The notes below the pieces were generated by a model. That model had not been told where the DNA came from and searched no databases. It saw only the letters and a program-made list of their open reading frames with translations. The position numbers and the translations under genes are program-made. Positions 25,202 through 35,009 of a stretch of 64,000 nucleotides of DNA are shown piece by piece. Source of the stretch: Rhodopirellula baltica SH 1 (GTDB lineage Bacteria > Planctomycetota > Planctomycetia > Pirellulales > Pirellulaceae); assembly GCF_000196115.1 (NCBI RefSeq), contig NC_005027.1:2914001-2978000 (forward strand), in the 5' to 3' direction. The first letter of the stretch is position 1. Every line of letters starts with the position of its first letter.

Positions 25202-26830
25202 ATGACCGACGGCATCGAATCACTCTTGCCGCCCGCCGTCGCGATCATCCTGGCCCTGCTCACTCGCCGAGTCCTGTTTCCTCTCGCGATCGGCATTTTC
25301 GTCGGCACTTGGTTGCTGGCTTCCAAAGAAGACGGTGGCGTAGCTAGCACACTCATTCAATCGTCGAAGCAGTTCTTCTTCACGATCGATCAATCCGTTC
25401 GCGATTGGGACCACCTTCACGTTCTCGCCTTCACATTGCTTCTCGGCGGAATGGTGGGTGTTTTGGAATCAGCGGGAAGCATGGCACGGATGATCTCCGG
25501 GTGGACCCGCCGTGTGTCAACTCGCCGAGGCGGTCAAACATTGATTGGCTTCACCGGCTTGCTGATATTCTTTGATGACTACGCCAACACGTTGCTAGTT
25601 GGTGGCACCATGCGGACCACGGCGGAACGCTATGGCATATCGAGAGCCAAGCTGGCTTATTTGGTTGACTCCACCGCTGCTCCTGTTGCTGGCCTAACCC
25701 TCGTGAGCACATGGGTCGCGACCGAACTGAGTTACCTGCAGACTGGATTGACCGACGCGGGGATCGAAACGACGAACATGACATTCTCGGTTTTCTTGCA
25801 TAGCCTTCCCTATCGCTTCTATCCGCTTTTGGCGTTGTGGTTTGTCTTCGTCATCGCCCGATCGGGAAGAGATTTCGGTCCGATGTGGGCGGAAGAAAAC
25901 ACCGCCTCTCGCAAGCCAATCCATCCTTACCGCTGGACATCTTCGACATCCTGGCGAGACACCTTCGCGGCGGTCATGCCAATTGTGATTTGCTTGATCG
26001 TCATCAGCGGAGTGCTCGTCTGGACCGGATTGCAAACTCCCATCGAAGGCGAGATGTCGACCTGGCAAACCTTTGGCCACGTTATTGGCAATGGCAACTC
26101 TTACTTGGCGCTTGTTGCCGGTGGCGCCGCGGGCCTCATCGTCGCCGGAACACTTGCAATGCTGCTGAGCAAAGTGTCATGGGAACTGGTCGCGATGGGC
26201 ACCGCGCAAGGCATGTTTCAAATGCTGCCGGCGATGGCAGTGCTTTGGTTGGCGTGGGGGCTTTCCTCACTCACCGCGACGGAACAACTCAACACCGGCG
26301 GTTATCTTGCATCCATTCTGGACACACGTCTTCCCGTGGAATGGCTCCCCACGTGCGTGTTCCTGCTGGCGGCGTTCATCGCCTTTTCCACCGGAACCAG
26401 TTGGGGCACGATGGCGATTTTAACTCCACTGTCTGTTGCCTTGTCCGTCAACTTGCAAGAAGCCGCGTTGGCAGCATCGGATACGGTGGCGATGGCGGGG
26501 TTGCAATCAACCACGACGGCTTCCCTCGCCATGTCGCCAATCTGTCTAGCGACGTTCAGCAGCGTGCTTGCCGGTGCCATCTTTGGCGATCACTGTTCAC
26601 CGCTATCTGACACAACGGTGCTGTCCAGTCGTGCTTGTGACTGCAATCACGTGCTGCACGTGCGAACGCAAATGCCTTACGCGTTGGTAGTCGGCGTCAC
26701 CTGCATTTTGTTTGGAACGCTACCGGCATCGTGGGGCATTTCACCTTGGATCAGTTTACTGGTCTCCGCCGCAGTGCTCTGGTTGATCGTTCGCGTGCTC
26801 GGCAAACCTCCCCAAACCGCAGCACCCTAG
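25202..26830 (+). CDS. NhaC-family Na+/H+ antiporter
   Basis: The 542-residue product is an integral membrane protein with about a dozen hydrophobic segments. It begins IESLLPPAVAIILALLTRRVLFPLAIGIFVGTWLL. Family features are FDDYANTLLVGGTMR, DSTAAPVAGLTLVSTW, STGTSWGTMAILTPL and GDHCSPLSDTTVLSSRACDCNHVLHVRTQMPYA. These match the NhaC-like group that exchanges Na+ for protons across the cytoplasmic membrane. Ion specificity is not proved by sequence. The gene follows the large unknown protein after 39 bases on the same strand. Confidence 0.88.
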   Translation: MTDGIESLLPPAVAIILALLTRRVLFPLAIGIFVGTWLLASKEDGGVASTLIQSSKQFFFTIDQSVRDWDHLHVLAFTLLLGGMVGVLESAGSMARMISGWTRRVSTRRGGQTLIGFTGLLIFFDDYANTLLVGGTMRTTAERYGISRAKLAYLVDSTAAPVAGLTLVSTWVATELSYLQTGLTDAGIETTNMTFSVFLHSLPYRFYPLLALWFVFVIARSGRDFGPMWAEENTASRKPIHPYRWTSSTSWRDTFAAVMPIVICLIVISGVLVWTGLQTPIEGEMSTWQTFGHVIGNGNSYLALVAGGAAGLIVAGTLAMLLSKVSWELVAMGTAQGMFQMLPAMAVLWLAWGLSSLTATEQLNTGGYLASILDTRLPVEWLPTCVFLLAAFIAFSTGTSWGTMAILTPLSVALSVNLQEAALAASDTVAMAGLQSTTTASLAMSPICLATFSSVLAGAIFGDHCSPLSDTTVLSSRACDCNHVLHVRTQMPYALVVGVTCILFGTLPASWGISPWISLLVSAAVLWLIVRVLGKPPQTAAP

Positions 26831-27010
26831 TCGAGTTTGCTGGTTCTGCCAGATATCCCGATCCTAATTTGGCACGACGCCTCCCTCTTCGGCGTTCGAT
26901 TGAGCCTGCCCGTTGGATTGCCGATGAAAGAGTAGTGAAGTGCTCACTCGTATAGCGCTTCCTCTCATTTGCGTGGCAGGTTTCTCAACGAAGTGAATAG
27001 TTCGTCGACC

Positions 27011-28018
27011 ATGGGTATTGCTGACGATCGCGGATTGACGAAAGCGGCAATCTTGCTGATGAGCCTTCCCACGAAGGTCGCGGCAAAGGTCCTCGGTCAA
27101 CTTCCGCCGCGATTGATCGAAACGATCAGCATCAAAATCGCCCAAATCGACTCGGTTGGTGGTGACGAACAAGAAGTCGTGATCGCTGAGTTTTTGACCA
27201 GCAAAGCGAGCTCAATCTACGCCAGCCCGGGTGGATTGGAACGAGCCAAGGAACTGATCAAAGAAGCCCTTGGGCGAGACGCCGGCGAACTGATCGGCAA
27301 TCTTCAGCAAACGATCGAAGCGATGCCTTTTGGCTTCGTCAAAAAGGTCGATACACAGACGCTGCTGCAGTTTATCGGCGAAGAACACCCGCAAACGATC
27401 GCCTTGTTGCTGTCTCACGTGCCGTCGTCCTATGCGGCGGAAGTGCTTGCGGGGCTAGACCCCGTGAAACAGCTAGAAGTCATTCGCCGTATCGCATCGA
27501 TCGGCCGCACCAGTCCGACGGCAGTTTCTGAACTGGAACGTGGGTTGGAACTTCGCCTCAGCAACATGGTCAACCAGCAACACAGCAACACTGGTGGTGT
27601 CGAAAGCGTCGCTGAGATCCTCAACGTGGTCGAACGTGCAATCGAACGGACCATCATGGAATCTCTGGGTCGTGAAGATCCGGAGTTGTCAGAAGACATC
27701 CGACGATTGATGTTTGTCTTCGAAGACATTTCCAAGCTGGGCGACCGCGACATCCAAGCGTTGCTGAAGAATGTCGAAACCGCTCAGTGGGCGATGGCAT
27801 TGAAGGGTGCCAGCGAAGCTTTGCAGCAGAAAGTGCTGCGAAACATGAGTTCACGCGCAGCCGAGAACTTGCAGGAAGAAATGGGCTATCTGGGCAGCGT
27901 TCGGATCAGCGAAGTCGAAGCCGTCCAACAAAAGATCGTCGATATCGTCCGACATCTCGAAGACACCGGCGAAATCTCACGCCCAACCGGCGAAGCCGAA
28001 GAAGAGTACGTTACCTAA
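27011..28018 (+). CDS. fliG: Flagellar motor switch protein FliG
   Basis: FliG is the rotor protein that transmits torque from the stator. The 335-residue product begins DRGLTKAAILLMSLPTKVAAKVL. It has the middle-domain EHPQTIALLLSHV (EHPQ at about 125-128). Near residues 230-265 it has the torque helix region LMFVFEDISKLGDRDIQALLKNV with the conserved charged residues, and it ends EVEAVQQKIVDIVRHLEDTGEI. Length equals that of E. coli FliG. ATG 27011 is used; an in-frame TTG 42 bases upstream is less likely. No other flagellar genes are nearby, which fits the scattered flagellar genes of planctomycetes with motile swarmer cells. Confidence 0.95.
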   Translation: MGIADDRGLTKAAILLMSLPTKVAAKVLGQLPPRLIETISIKIAQIDSVGGDEQEVVIAEFLTSKASSIYASPGGLERAKELIKEALGRDAGELIGNLQQTIEAMPFGFVKKVDTQTLLQFIGEEHPQTIALLLSHVPSSYAAEVLAGLDPVKQLEVIRRIASIGRTSPTAVSELERGLELRLSNMVNQQHSNTGGVESVAEILNVVERAIERTIMESLGREDPELSEDIRRLMFVFEDISKLGDRDIQALLKNVETAQWAMALKGASEALQQKVLRNMSSRAAENLQEEMGYLGSVRISEVEAVQQKIVDIVRHLEDTGEISRPTGEAEEEYVT

Positions 28019-28365
28019 CGCTCCGGCTCAATCATGCCGGAAAGCTCGCTCAGAACCGGGCTTTCCTTCGCGGCAAGCCCATTTTGCCTTGATACAAAAC
28101 GGTTGCTTTCCCCCGGGATGCTGCGCCCCGTCAGAAAAAACGGGTTCACCTCACCAAAACGGTTGAAGCATTTGACCGATGCGGTCCGATACTCCTTGTA
28201 CCATGGATTGGGAGGGTGGAACGATCGGTGCCATATCGTTCCAGCAATGATAGGGCCATGGTGAGGCAGGGAGGGCTTCACCATGGCCCTTCCCTTTGCC
28301 CCATTAAGTTTCACGCGATTCGTTTCACAACAGAGTAGCGTTGTACGCTCGCATCATGCGACGAC
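28019..28365. other. 347-base convergent gap with two strong hairpins
   Basis: It lies between fliG (+) and a DUF1080 gene (-). It contains TGGAACGAT / ATCGTTCCA (28217-28225, 28235-28243) and AGGGCCATGGTGA / TCACCATGGCCCT (28252-28264, 28278-28290), both perfect. The rest shows nothing recognisable. Confidence 0.6.
28252..28290. terminator. 13-bp perfect stem between convergent genes, possible terminator
   Basis: The arms AGGGCCATGGTGA and TCACCATGGCCCT enclose a 13-base loop. The sequence following on the plus strand is TCCCTTTG, pyrimidine-rich but not a T-run. It could end transcription of fliG or block read-through from both sides. Confidence 0.4.
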
Positions 28366-29067
28366 CTACAGTCGACGAATCCGAATGTTTCGATACGAAA
28401 CTTCATCGTTGTGATCCTGCAAACAGATGTGTCCGTTGGTCGGTTCACCGAAACCTTCCCATTTGCCGAACTTGGATTTGGCAACTCGCTCGTTCCAGTC
28501 ATCGCTGCCTTTGACGAACTCGCTGTACAACACGCCGTTGACCTCGATTTGACACTTCGCGGGAGTGATCAACACTCGCAAGTGATTCCATTCACCGGCC
28601 GGTTTGGTCGAGTCAGTTTCGGATGGATACAGCTGGTACAGCCATCCGCACTTTTGCGGATCGTGTCCACCTTTGTGATCTTGGATCTGAATTTCAGGCC
28701 CGGTGTAGTAAGGCGGCTTCTTGGTTTCGACCACATGAAACATCACGCCGCTGTTGGCTGCGGGTGTCACTTTGAAATCAAGTTCCAACTCAAAAGCGTC
28801 AAACTTTTCTTTCGTGATCAGGTTTTCACCACGAGCGGCATCGCCCTGATCCTTGTGTGAAATGCAAGTCAGAGCATTGCCCTCGATCTTCCAACCGCTC
28901 GTCACCGAATCACGGTTGTATTCACGCCAGGCATCCAGATTACTGCCGTCAAACAGTGTTTCCCACTTTCCGGTGGGAGCAGCGGTGTCATCCGCCTTTG
29001 CGGCGTGTGAATTAGCCAAAAGTGTCGAAACACACAGGGTGACAGCAGCAAAGATATACGTTTTCAT
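28366..29067 (-). CDS. Secreted DUF1080 protein
   Basis: The 233-residue product has a signal peptide (MKTYIFAAVTLCVSTLLANSHAA, cleavage near AKADD) and then a single DUF1080 domain filling the protein. The sequence runs WETLFDGSNLDAWREYN, GWKIEGNALTCISHKDQGD, FELELDFKVTPAANSGVMFHV, GPEIQIQDHKGGHDPQ, then GHICLQDHNDEVSYRNIRIRRL to the end. DUF1080 (3-keto-disaccharide hydrolase-like) proteins have a concanavalin-like fold and are numerous in planctomycetes. It is exported; the substrate is unknown. I chose ATG 29067 because it gives a proper signal peptide; the open frame 21 codons upstream does not. It lacks the charged linker of the DUF1080 protein at 4941-6320. Confidence 0.88.
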   Translation of the reverse strand: MKTYIFAAVTLCVSTLLANSHAAKADDTAAPTGKWETLFDGSNLDAWREYNRDSVTSGWKIEGNALTCISHKDQGDAARGENLITKEKFDAFELELDFKVTPAANSGVMFHVVETKKPPYYTGPEIQIQDHKGGHDPQKCGWLYQLYPSETDSTKPAGEWNHLRVLITPAKCQIEVNGVLYSEFVKGSDDWNERVAKSKFGKWEGFGEPTNGHICLQDHNDEVSYRNIRIRRL

Positions 29068-29151
29068 CAGCAATTCGCAGGTGGGAAAGTGGGGTGGGGA
29101 CATTGGCGGGAATATCCGCCGAGCTGCCAAACAGAACAGCTGGCGAAGATT

Positions 29152-30681
29152 TTACTCGCTAACAGCGTCCGATGTGGGTTTCGATACAGAGTCTTCCGCC
29201 GGCACGCGAAAGAACTGCAATTCGATCGGAGTTTGTATCGTTTCCGATGCGGAATCATCGCCGTCGTCGTCCCCTGCGACGTCGAGCCGGGTCAGCGCCG
29301 CCGTCAGTGTTTGTGCGCCTCCGCCTTCGAAATAATCGATGCGTATCGGATGCAAACCCGCGCCGGCTCGCACCAATCGGCTGACCGTCATCGGCGGATG
29401 GTTGCCATCGTGGTCCAAGAAAAGTTTGTCGTGGAGGAAGACTCGACTGCCATCGTCGGAGGTGATTTGAAATCGATACAAACCCTCTTCCGGCACGCGA
29501 AACATCGCGTTGATCGATAAAGCAAAATCGTCGCGCTGATCACCCTGAATCTCTTCCAAGTTCAGCGAATCGACTTGCCCTGTTCTCTCAACTTCCATCG
29601 TTTCGAACTCGGGCAACTTTTTGAACTTCCCCAAATACATGCGGTAGTCCAGCCCCGGTTCGAGGGTTTCCACTTCGACACCTTTCAACCGAGGTACCGG
29701 AATGGTCTGCATCGAAACCGGTATCGCTGATCCGCGTCTGCTCGCCAGCAACTCAACCTCTTCTGATTCTCTGAGCACTCGATCCAAAGCCAACGTGTAT
29801 TGAGCCGCATTGCGAACACGAGTCCCCGCCACCATCTCAATCACATCGCCGGCGAGTATCCCAGCTTCCGCGGCTGGCGAACCTTCTTCAACCGCGGCAA
29901 CAACGGCCGCTTCGGCAAGTGGATTGAGCGAGACGCCCACCCACCGATCGTGTCGTAGTTCCGGTTCAACGATACGAACAATCAACTTGCGAACGCGGTC
30001 GATTGGAATGGCAAATCCTGCGTTTTGTTCTTCCGGGTTCACGCGGGATACGATCCCGATGATCTTGCCTTCCATATTCACCAACGGACCGCCCGAGTTG
30101 CCACGGTTGCTTGCAGCGTCGAACCGCAAGTAGTCATCTCGAGCGAGCAAGTTGTAATTCGTCGCAATCAATGCGTTTGGCATGTCCAGGTATGTCTTCT
30201 TGGAACTGACGATTCCCGATGTGATTGTGATTCCGCGACCACCGGGGTTTCCAGCCACGACGACCGCTTCGCCATTGTGGACATCGTTGCTGCGTCCCAG
30301 TGGAACGATTGGCAAGTGTCCCTTCACGTGCAATAGGCGAACGATGGCCATGTCCTTTTCGGGCATTCTGCCGACAACTTCAAATTTGCCCGCAACCTTG
30401 CCCAGCACCGCGTAGCCGGTGTCACTCGACAGTACGTGGTCATTGGTTAGCACATACCCGGACGATTCAATGATGGTTCCACTGCCCGAATTAAAACCGC
30501 CAGACTTCTCGTCCCTTAAAAACAATCCGACCACCGCGGGCTCCACCTTGTCGATGACATCCACCAACGGAGACCAGCGTGGAGATCGCGGGTCGAGTCT
30601 CGTTGGCTCGTCAGCCAAGACCGATTGCGAAAACGTTGGCCAGATCAAAGATGCACAGAAAACGATCGAAAAAAGTCGCAT
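29152..30681 (-). CDS. Secreted trypsin-like protease with PDZ and PA14-like domains
   Basis: The 509-residue product has a signal peptide (ATG 30681, hydrophobic to about residue 18, then SVLADEP). A DegP/HtrA-type serine protease domain follows with the full triad: H82 (TNDHVL), D110 (KDMAIV) and S196 (GNSGGPL). A PDZ domain lies at about residues 250-335 (AAVEEGSPAAEAGILAGDVIEMVAG). The C-terminal third resembles a PA14 or beta-sandwich sugar-binding module: YRFQITSDDGSRVFLHDK, then GAGLHPIRIDYFEGGGAQTL. HtrA proteases act in envelope protein quality control. The extra module suggests targeting to a glycan or surface polymer, an inference. The frame continues 47 codons upstream but without signal-peptide sense. 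Confidence 0.85.
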   Translation of the reverse strand: MRLFSIVFCASLIWPTFSQSVLADEPTRLDPRSPRWSPLVDVIDKVEPAVVGLFLRDEKSGGFNSGSGTIIESSGYVLTNDHVLSSDTGYAVLGKVAGKFEVVGRMPEKDMAIVRLLHVKGHLPIVPLGRSNDVHNGEAVVVAGNPGGRGITITSGIVSSKKTYLDMPNALIATNYNLLARDDYLRFDAASNRGNSGGPLVNMEGKIIGIVSRVNPEEQNAGFAIPIDRVRKLIVRIVEPELRHDRWVGVSLNPLAEAAVVAAVEEGSPAAEAGILAGDVIEMVAGTRVRNAAQYTLALDRVLRESEEVELLASRRGSAIPVSMQTIPVPRLKGVEVETLEPGLDYRMYLGKFKKLPEFETMEVERTGQVDSLNLEEIQGDQRDDFALSINAMFRVPEEGLYRFQITSDDGSRVFLHDKLFLDHDGNHPPMTVSRLVRAGAGLHPIRIDYFEGGGAQTLTAALTRLDVAGDDDGDDSASETIQTPIELQFFRVPAEDSVSKPTSDAVSE

Positions 30682-30830
30682 TAGTTTTTCGCGGCGCAGG
30701 TCGGTAAGAATCAAAAGCAACAACCTACCGATATTTCCAACGACTCGCGATCCACCATGATCGCACCCCACACAGTACCGCTTCACAAAGATGGAACGGC
30801 GAAGCAAACGAAACGCCGACACCCGGATTC

Positions 30831-32534
30831 TCAGGTGGACGTTGTCGTCTCAACGACGGGCAAACTGGGTGACGCCACCGCGATAGGCCTCTCGGTGTGC
30901 TCCAATTCAGCCGCCGAACCGCAGTCTGACTTCACCGCGGCGGGTTGGTCGGAACGCATCGCTTTTCCATAGGTCGATACGAACTTGGACGGATCGTCGA
31001 TCATCTCGGTGGTCATGCGGTGGTGATGGTAGTGCATCGCGCACTTGAGCACGTAGAAGAAATAGATCTCTGGAGTCGCGAACCTCCTGCGGACCGCCGC
31101 CAAGATCTGACGCCGGTAAGTCCGGCGCAATTCGGCATCAGGGACCTTCCACATCAACCTGATGAACATGGCGACGAAGCCGACTGTGAAGATGGCACGT
31201 TGCTTGCGACGCTGCCACCGATGCTTTTCGAAATAGCTTGTGTTCAACGCACGAAACTGAAATCGATCGCGAACGAACAATTGGTCCAAACGATCGAAGT
31301 AGACATCCGGTTCGTATGCGTTTCGCATCGTTTCCAAGTACCCGCGAAGCAACTCGTCTCGCGTCATACTCTTGGGAATGACGTTGGTGCCAAAGTGATG
31401 CTCGTCGGCAAGGTCCAAACGCCCCTCTTCCAATAGCCGAGCATGCAGCGGCGTTTTGGGAATCGCGTGCAGGAGTCCAACCATGGCGTGTGCGATCCGC
31501 GAATCCTTTAAAAACTTTTGCTGAGTCTCGAAAATCGCCGACGTGTCGTTGTCAAAACCAACGATCAATCCGCACCAAACTTCCATTCCGAAGTCCTGGA
31601 TGCGATGAACCTTTTCCAGCATCGTGCCGCCGCGACTGCGGACGTTTTGATACTTCTTGGTTTCTTTCAGTGATTCCTCGTCCGGGCTTTCCAATCCGAT
31701 GAACACGGATTGAATGTTGGCTTCCGCCATCAACTCCATCAGTTCATCATCTTCGCACAAATCCAAAGACGCTTCGGTGCTGAACACGATGGGATAACCG
31801 TGGCGTTGTTGCCAAGCCGCGACTTCGCGGAGAACCGGTTTGATCGCCTTCTTGTTTCCGATGAGATTGTCGTCCACGATAAAAACGATATGCATCCCTT
31901 GGGTAAGCAAGCTGTCCAGTTCGGCGGTCACTTGCGACGCTTGTTTGATGCGAGGGCGACGACCAAACGTGACGATGATGTCACAGAACTCGCATTGAAA
32001 CGGACATCCGCGAGAGATCTGAAGGCTGCCGACGAGGTAATGCTTGTTCTTCAGCAGATCGTGACGTGGTGTGGGGACCGTCGTCATCTCCGTCTTGTCG
32101 GTTTGTTCATACCGCTGGCCGCAATCACCTTCCTGCCACTCTCTTAGGAAACGCGGCCAAGTGACTTCTGCTTCACCGATAAAGACGACGTCCACCCGAT
32201 CGCCGAAGTAGTCCTCTTCGACCGTTACCCATGGTCCACCGATGACAACAAAGCAACCACGATCCTTCAACTCGGTGACGATCGAATCCATTCGGAAACG
32301 CTGAACGCTCATGCCCGTCATCGCGATGAGATCGAACGTTTGAAGCTCGTCAAAATCCAGTGGCTCGACATTCTCGTCAAACAGAACGACTTCATGCTCC
32401 GGCGGTGTCAGCGCGGCCAGCAACGGAAGACTTGCCACGGGCATGTTTGCCTTCTTGCCAAACAAAGGCTGCGAATACTCCAGCCCCCAATACGAAACTT
32501 CAAAGGCGGGGTTGATGATCGCGATCCGTGACAT
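30831..32534 (-). CDS. B12-binding radical SAM protein with DUF4070-like C-terminus
   Basis: The product has 567 residues. The N-terminal half is a cobalamin-binding-like Rossmann domain (IAIINPAFEVSYWG to GEAEVTWPRFL, about 1-130). The radical SAM core starts at C177-x3-C181-x2-C184 in SRGCPFQCEFCDI, the canonical CxxxCxxC. It is followed by FGRRPRIKQAS, FIVDDNLIGNKKAI and a barrel ending FDNDTSAIF. The C-terminal region (about 390-530) resembles DUF4070, shared with the hopanoid-methylase group HpnP and relatives. It may methylate an unreactive carbon of a lipid or cofactor. Hopanoid genes are not seen nearby, so the substrate is open. ATG 32534 is used. Confidence 0.82.
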   Translation of the reverse strand: MSRIAIINPAFEVSYWGLEYSQPLFGKKANMPVASLPLLAALTPPEHEVVLFDENVEPLDFDELQTFDLIAMTGMSVQRFRMDSIVTELKDRGCFVVIGGPWVTVEEDYFGDRVDVVFIGEAEVTWPRFLREWQEGDCGQRYEQTDKTEMTTVPTPRHDLLKNKHYLVGSLQISRGCPFQCEFCDIIVTFGRRPRIKQASQVTAELDSLLTQGMHIVFIVDDNLIGNKKAIKPVLREVAAWQQRHGYPIVFSTEASLDLCEDDELMELMAEANIQSVFIGLESPDEESLKETKKYQNVRSRGGTMLEKVHRIQDFGMEVWCGLIVGFDNDTSAIFETQQKFLKDSRIAHAMVGLLHAIPKTPLHARLLEEGRLDLADEHHFGTNVIPKSMTRDELLRGYLETMRNAYEPDVYFDRLDQLFVRDRFQFRALNTSYFEKHRWQRRKQRAIFTVGFVAMFIRLMWKVPDAELRRTYRRQILAAVRRRFATPEIYFFYVLKCAMHYHHHRMTTEMIDDPSKFVSTYGKAMRSDQPAAVKSDCGSAAELEHTERPIAVASPSLPVVETTTST

Positions 32535-32727
32535 ATTCGCACCTGTGAGTTTTGCGTGAGTTGCCAACCGAACATCAGCATACCGCAGAACCCACCATCA
32601 GGGGGTGCGAATCACTTTCTTTGGAACACGCCTGTGCAAGGGTCTACTCCGCGCCCCAACCGTCGTTGGAATCAACCTGACACAGAATGCACCTTCACGA
32701 GCACTCCTCGCTTCCCGACCAACGACC

Positions 32728-33117
32728 ATGTATCAGCACGACTGGATCATCGATTTGGCCGACCGACTGTCTGACGGTCCCGATGGCGGTCCCATCGCAC
32801 GGCGGGTCGTGGGAATCGGTGCAGCGGCGGTGGTTTGCTTTTATGGACTGCGATGCTGCCTTCTCCAGCGAGCGACCACGATCAACCTTTCCCGCGGCGG
32901 GCAAATGTCCCCGATGTTCTGGAGAGAATACATCGGCACGCCCGCGATCACGTTTGGAGTGTTGCTGATCTGCATCGGGCTGTTCATTCACTTCCGATGG
33001 TACTGGGGCAATCACAAACGACTGCAGTACTACTACGAGATCCCGACGGCAATCTCGATCGTCTTCTTCATCATTGCGATGACCGTCCACCTGTGGACCG
33101 TTTGGCGGTGGACGTGA
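32728..33117 (+). CDS. Small three-helix membrane protein, unknown
   Basis: The product is 129 residues from ATG 32728; an upstream GTG (32605) would add 41 residues of poor composition. Three hydrophobic segments are visible: RRVVGIGAAAVVCFYGL, AITFGVLLICIGLFIHF and IPTAISIVFFIIAMTVHLW. Basic and aromatic residues lie between them. I do not recognise the family. It is divergent from the radical SAM gene across 193 bases, and repeat copy 2 of the 30-bp hairpin follows its stop codon. Confidence 0.6.
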   Translation: MYQHDWIIDLADRLSDGPDGGPIARRVVGIGAAAVVCFYGLRCCLLQRATTINLSRGGQMSPMFWREYIGTPAITFGVLLICIGLFIHFRWYWGNHKRLQYYYEIPTAISIVFFIIAMTVHLWTVWRWT

Positions 33118-33164
33118 GCTTGGTCCGAATCGCGTGAGGCGAAAGAAGTCCAAGCACCAGAGTC

Positions 33165-33194
33165 GAACCGTTGTCCTCAACTGTTCCGTCGGGC
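33165..33194 (+). repeat. 30-bp hairpin repeat, copy 2
   Basis: GAACCGTTGTCCTCAAC is followed by TGTTCCGTCGGGC. It differs from the copy at 1317-1346 at two positions only. The stem (GAAC / GTTC and GTTG / CAAC) and the loop TCCT are identical. It lies 47 bases after the stop of a plus-strand gene, similar to copy 1, which lies 12 bases after hisG. Confidence 0.7.
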
Positions 33195-33301
33195 AGCCCT
33201 CCATGGCCAAGCCCTTTTGCAACCAAAATCGGTCTTTACGGACGAGGGCCTCGTCCGGGGCGATGTAGCGTGATGGCGACGTGCGACAGATGACCGACAC
33301 G

Positions 33302-33336
33302 AAAAAAGCGACCCTCAATGATTGAAGGTCGCTTTT
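33302..33336 (-). terminator. Rho-independent terminator of gltBD
   Basis: Read on the minus strand: AAAAGCGACC, loop with its own TCAAT/ATTGA pairing, GGTCGCTTTT, then further T residues (T6 in total). The 10-bp stem plus T-run lies 29 bases after the gltD stop. Confidence 0.85.
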
Positions 33337-33364
33337 GTGGAGTCTTGTTTGGAACTGGCTAGGC

Positions 33365-34867
33365 TCAGACGGCGGCCATTGATGTGCCCATCGTTTGGCC
33401 GGGGGCTGGTAGGTTGCTGGAACCTTCCAAGAAGATGTCGATCGCACGAGCGGCACCACGGCCTTCGTTGATCGCCCAAACCACCAAGCTTTGACCACGT
33501 CGGCAGTCACCTGCGGCAAACACGCCGTCGATGTTGGTCGCGTACTTGCCATGTTCTGCTTGGAAGTTGCTGCGAGCGTCCGTCTCGAGGCCGAGCGATT
33601 CCGCAACGGTTTGCTCTGGTCCCAAGAAACCCATCGCCAACAAGATCAGTTGGGCAGGCCATTCTTTCTCGCTGCCTTCGACTTCGGCCATTTGCCAGCC
33701 GCCTTCGTCATTCTTTGTCCATTCGACATTGACGGTCTTGATGCCTTTCAGCTTACCTTCGTCGTCGACCAGATACTCTTTGCTGAGGATCTGATACTCA
33801 CGAGGGTCCTTGCCAAACTTCGCTTCGGCTTCTTCATGTCCGTAATCGACACGGAAGATACGAGGCCATTCAGGCCACGGGTTGTCATCGGCGCGTTCAG
33901 CAGGTGGTTGGGGCAGCAGTTCAAAGTTGACCATGCTGCGACAACCATGACGAAGGCTGGTTCCGATGCAGTCGGTCCCGGTGTCACCCCCACCGATCAC
34001 GATCACATCCTTGCCCTCGGCACTGATGAATTCGGCTCCCAAATTATCACTGTGAACCCGCTGCTTTGTGTTTGAGGTGAGGAAGTCCATCGCGAAATGA
34101 ACGCCCTTGGCTTCGCGGCCCGGGATCGGCAAATCACGCGGCTTGGTCGCACCACAAGCCAACAACACAGCATCGAACTCGCTCTGCAATTCCTTGGGCG
34201 AGACGTCTACGCCGACATTCACTCCGGTTTTGAACGTCACACCTTCTTCGGTCATTTTGTCGACGCGACGTTGAACGGCTTTCTTCGACAACTTCATGTT
34301 GGGAATGCCGTACTGCAACAAACCACCGATGCGATCGGCGCGTTCGTAGACGGTGACCAAATGGCCCGCTTTGTTCAGTTGGTCTGCGGCAGTCAAACCA
34401 GCAGGCCCGCTGCCGATGACAGCGACCTTTTTGCCAGTGCGTTGTTCAGGCGGCTCGGCAACGATCCAGCCTTCTTCCCAGGCACGGTCGACGATTGCGT
34501 TTTCGATGTTCTTGATCGTCACGGGCGGGTTGGTGATTCCCAACACGCACGATCCCTCACAGGGTGCCGGACAAACACGACCGGTGAATTCAGGGAAGTT
34601 GTTGGTCTTGTGCAGACGCTCGATCGCTTCCTTCCAACGGTTGTTGTAAACCAGGTCGTTCCACTCAGGAATCAAGTTGTCGATCGGACATCCGGTGGCA
34701 GACTGACAAAATGGAACACCGCAGTCCATGCAACGAGCGCCCTGGCGCTGCAGGTGCTCGGTCTTGGGTTCGGTGTAGATCTCGTCGTAGTCGTTGATTC
34801 GAATGACCGGCAGACGCCAGGCAACTTTTTCGCGATCGAATTCCTTGAATCCAGTGGGCTTGCCCAT
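33365..34867 (-). CDS. gltD: Glutamate synthase (NADPH) small subunit
   Basis: GltD feeds electrons from NAD(P)H through FAD and Fe-S centres to GltB, which makes glutamate from glutamine and 2-oxoglutarate. The 500-residue product has the N-terminal Cys clusters ([28 protein letters not shown] and [16 protein letters not shown]), the FAD fold [18 protein letters not shown], the NAD(P)H fold [19 protein letters not shown], and the C-terminal [22 protein letters not shown]. All are typical of the bacterial beta subunit. It lies downstream of gltB with a 142-base gap, and a strong terminator follows it. Confidence 0.97.
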   Translation of the reverse strand: MGKPTGFKEFDREKVAWRLPVIRINDYDEIYTEPKTEHLQRQGARCMDCGVPFCQSATGCPIDNLIPEWNDLVYNNRWKEAIERLHKTNNFPEFTGRVCPAPCEGSCVLGITNPPVTIKNIENAIVDRAWEEGWIVAEPPEQRTGKKVAVIGSGPAGLTAADQLNKAGHLVTVYERADRIGGLLQYGIPNMKLSKKAVQRRVDKMTEEGVTFKTGVNVGVDVSPKELQSEFDAVLLACGATKPRDLPIPGREAKGVHFAMDFLTSNTKQRVHSDNLGAEFISAEGKDVIVIGGGDTGTDCIGTSLRHGCRSMVNFELLPQPPAERADDNPWPEWPRIFRVDYGHEEAEAKFGKDPREYQILSKEYLVDDEGKLKGIKTVNVEWTKNDEGGWQMAEVEGSEKEWPAQLILLAMGFLGPEQTVAESLGLETDARSNFQAEHGKYATNIDGVFAAGDCRRGQSLVVWAINEGRGAARAIDIFLEGSSNLPAPGQTMGTSMAAV

Positions 34868-35009
34868 GGCAGAGTCCTCAAAATGGGGTGATGTGTACGG
34901 TTGATGTGGGGTGGGTTTTCGCGGCGAAGGCCACGCGTGCCGGGCGAAGCGAACCGCTTCGCCCGATCGATGTCAGTCGCTTTTGATCAAGCGATGTCCG
35001 CCGTCATTT

